The notes beneath the pieces were generated by a model. That model searched no databases and was not told the DNA's origin. It saw only the letters and a program-made list of their open reading frames with translations. From a bacterium (GTDB lineage Bacteria > Planctomycetota > B15-G4 > JADJEK01), in the NCBI GenBank assembly GCA_030428825.1, contig JAUIEL010000097.1:1-13683 (forward strand): 13,683 nt of DNA, given 5' to 3'. Below are positions 12,085 to 13,683 of this stretch, in pieces; the stretch's first letter is position 1, and each line of letters starts with the position of its first letter. Position numbers and translations under genes: made by a program.

Positions 12085-13683
12085 CCCATCTGAAGAAGGA
12101 GCTCCGGCAGGGCGCCCCGACGCTCGCCGCGCTGTCCGCCCTCGTCCTCGTCGCCGCGCCGGGGTTCACGGCGGTCTACTTCCTCCTCCTCCACCCCGAC
12201 TGGTCGTTCGACGCGGCCGACTTCGCCTGGCGGATCGCGGCGGTCGCGGCGGCGGCGGCGCTCCTCGCCCTCGGCGACGCGGCCGTCCCGGAGTCGCGGG
12301 AGGGGAACGCGGCGCTCCTGGCGCGGCTGCCGGGGGCGCTCGGCCCCTCGTTCCTCGCCCGGTCGATCGTGCTGGTCGTCGGGACGGTCCTCACGACGGC
12401 GTTCGCGTTCGCGGTCACGGCCGGTGCCTGCGCGGCGATCGGAGAGCGACTCTGGTTCGGGACTTCGTGGCCCGGACTCCTCGCGGGCGGCGGACGCGTC
12501 GTCGGGATGGCCGCGCTCGGCGCGCTCTGGACGCTCGCCCTGGTGAGCGGTGTGCGGCGCGGCGGGCTCGCGTTCCCGGCCGCGGCGCTGGTGGCCGGCC
12601 TCGCGGTCGTGCCGACGTGGTGGGCGCTCCGGGCCGCCGGCGTCTGGCCGAAGACGGGCGACACCCCGTTCGCGATCGGCGTCCTCGCGGTCGCGGCGGC
12701 GCTCGCGGCGTGGATCGCGTTCCGCGGCACGTTCCGATGGAGCCGCGGCCCGACCGCCGGCGCGTGGCGCGGAGTCGCGGCGCTGCTCGTTCTGACCGCG
12801 CCGATCCCGGCCCTCGGCGCGCTGCGGCACCACCAGTGGACGACGGTCGAGGTGGGCGAAGATCTCCACGTCCGGGGCGCCCTGATCGGAACCGGTGCGC
12901 GCCGGCTCTTCCTGATCGCGACACGCCCCTGGAGCGGGTTCCGCGACCAACCGCTCTCCCTCCTCGTCGACGTCGAGACCGGCACGATGGAGCGGGTCGA
13001 CGGAGTCTTCCTGCCGGCCGCGTCCGCGGTCGATCGCGCTCGCTTCTCGCGACGTCCTCAGCCGATCGTCCTCGTCGCTCGTTCCGCGTCCGATTGGCGC
13101 TTCCTCGACGCGGTGACGGGCGAGACCGTCCATCGATCGCCCGGCCCGATCGACTGGCGCGGCCTCCCGGCCGGATTCCGGGCCCGGTTGGCCGACGCCG
13201 TGCGACGGACGGCCCCCACCTTGCTTCCCGACGGGCGTCCGGCCTGGATCGCGGAGCGGGAGCTGCGCGCGCTGGAACCGGACGGGACCACCTCGACCGT
13301 GCCGCTCCCCCCGGCGATCGTTCCTCACTCCAGTTCCGGAGCGTGGGTCCTCGGCCTGGGACATCGCCTGTTGAACCTGGCGACTCGTCAGGTGCTGGAA
13401 TCGACCCGCGCCACGGGGAGGATCGTCTCCGGAAGCGACGACGGGGTTCTCTGGCGGCGCTCCCGTACAGGCGAAGCATCCGAGGGACCGTACGTATGGG
13501 TCTCCTCCATCGACGGGTCGGAACGCACCGTGACCCGGGAGGAGGGGACCGCGGAGGGAACGCCTGCCGACGGCTACCTGGGCGGGCCCGCGCTACGAGC
13601 GCGACGGATCGGTTCGTCGCTCATGGGCCGACCCCCTCGGCTGGGCCGGCCTGCACAAGGTCCCGCCCTCCGATGCCGAGGCC
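12075..13683 (+). CDS. ABC permease fused to a large soluble, propeller-like domain, 3' partial
   Basis: The GTG at 12075 has GGAGG (12063-12067) seven bases upstream and overlaps the ATPase end by ten bases. The frame stays open to the window end (536 codons). Residues 1-12 are polar and basic ('THLKKELRQ'), then six or seven hydrophobic segments follow: about 15-37, 50-72, 96-120, 137-160, 165-190, 198-218 and a likely seventh at 232-250. This is an ABC-2-like permease body. After 252 the protein becomes soluble, with repeating strand patterns ('LFLIATRP', 'LLVDVETGTMERVDG', 'WRFLDAVTGETVHRS', 'RALEPDGTTSTV', 'VLGLGHRLLNLATRQVLEST', 'VWVSSIDGSERTV') suggesting a PQQ/WD-type propeller. With the N-terminus inside, seven helices would put this domain outside the membrane (inference). 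Third codon positions are less G/C-rich here than in the membrane part. A frame change near 13580 is likely. The natural C-terminus is not in the window. Confidence 0.8.
   Translation, partial: MFVTHLKKELRQGAPTLAALSALVLVAAPGFTAVYFLLLHPDWSFDAADFAWRIAAVAAAAALLALGDAAVPESREGNAALLARLPGALGPSFLARSIVLVVGTVLTTAFAFAVTAGACAAIGERLWFGTSWPGLLAGGGRVVGMAALGALWTLALVSGVRRGGLAFPAAALVAGLAVVPTWWALRAAGVWPKTGDTPFAIGVLAVAAALAAWIAFRGTFRWSRGPTAGAWRGVAALLVLTAPIPALGALRHHQWTTVEVGEDLHVRGALIGTGARRLFLIATRPWSGFRDQPLSLLVDVETGTMERVDGVFLPAASAVDRARFSRRPQPIVLVARSASDWRFLDAVTGETVHRSPGPIDWRGLPAGFRARLADAVRRTAPTLLPDGRPAWIAERELRALEPDGTTSTVPLPPAIVPHSSSGAWVLGLGHRLLNLATRQVLESTRATGRIVSGSDDGVLWRRSRTGEASEGPYVWVSSIDGSERTVTREEGTAEGTPADGYLGGPALRARRIGSSLMGRPPRLGRPAQGPALRCRG
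13572..13593 (+). other. Probable frameshift in the permease fusion gene
   Basis: Up to about 13590 the protein-like frame is that of the GTG at 12075. From 13591 the +1 frame reads 'RYERDGSVRRSWADPLGWAG' with normal G/C third positions, while the original frame becomes Arg/Pro/Gly-rich with A/T-ending codons (cta, cga, gca, caa). The switch lies in the run GGGCGGGCCCGCGC, a typical place for an indel error. One extra base (or two lost) would explain it. It could equally be a real mutation. Confidence 0.55.

Noticed and set aside
11859..13364. Long minus-strand frame opposite the ATPase and permease
   Set aside because: Highly charged, repetitive Arg/Glu/Asp sequence typical of an antisense shadow, while the plus strand shows membrane segments and ABC motifs.
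1..13683. tRNA, rRNA, CRISPR array or insertion sequence
   Set aside because: No cloverleaf-like element, no regularly spaced direct repeats and no transposase motif was seen; the short palindromes noted are not part of such elements.

Overview
The window is a very GC-rich (clearly above 70% by eye), gene-dense bacterial stretch with strongly G/C-biased third codon positions. The best guess for the source is a Planctomycetota-like bacterium. Reasons: a Uma2-type protein beginning MKAIM, secreted enzymes with a C-terminal beta-sandwich tail containing a 'GDPYLLLPSLSGTSP' motif (a tail style I associate with secreted planctomycete proteins), an arylsulfotransferase-like propeller beside an SGNH hydrolase, and many signal-peptide proteins of unknown substrate. 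This is recognition from memory, not a search result. There are no RNA genes, CRISPR arrays, insertion sequences or prophage genes.

Layout. (1) 1-2198 (+): a 5'-truncated arylsulfotransferase-like propeller protein, overlapping by ATGA a membrane-anchored SGNH/GDSL-like protein whose usual catalytic Asp is replaced by His. (2) 2212-2708 (-): two small ATGA-coupled hypothetical genes. (3) 2902-4371 (+): a secreted beta-lactamase-fold serine hydrolase, divergent from that pair. (4) 4382-5110 (-): a cupin/AraC regulator, divergent from (5) 5357-7459 (+), a secreted CocE/S15-like alpha/beta hydrolase with an extra C-terminal module. (6) 7549-8142 (+): a Uma2/DUF820 protein. (7) 8214-9329 (+): a secreted repeat (propeller-like) protein with a C-terminal beta module. 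(8) 9337-10758 (-): an exported protein with carboxypeptidase-regulatory-like beta domains. (9) 10925-13683 (+): a GntR(YtrA-type) / ABC ATPase / ABC permease operon whose genes overlap. The permease carries a large soluble, propeller-like C-terminal region that runs off the window and seems to change reading frame near 13580.

How it fits together. Most products are predicted to act outside the cytoplasm, so the region reads as envelope and extracellular hydrolysis functions plus two local regulators. Convergent genes are separated by only 7 to 13 bases with no visible hairpin terminator. Two divergent intergenic regions (2709-2901 and 5111-5356) carry near-identical inverted copies of the leader and Shine-Dalgarno sequence at both gene starts. 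An 18-bp perfect palindrome abuts the likely -10 box of the gene at 8214. The most unusual items are the permease-sensor fusion, the inverted leader repeats, and the two-gene hypothetical module. None is proven to be a new system from sequence alone.
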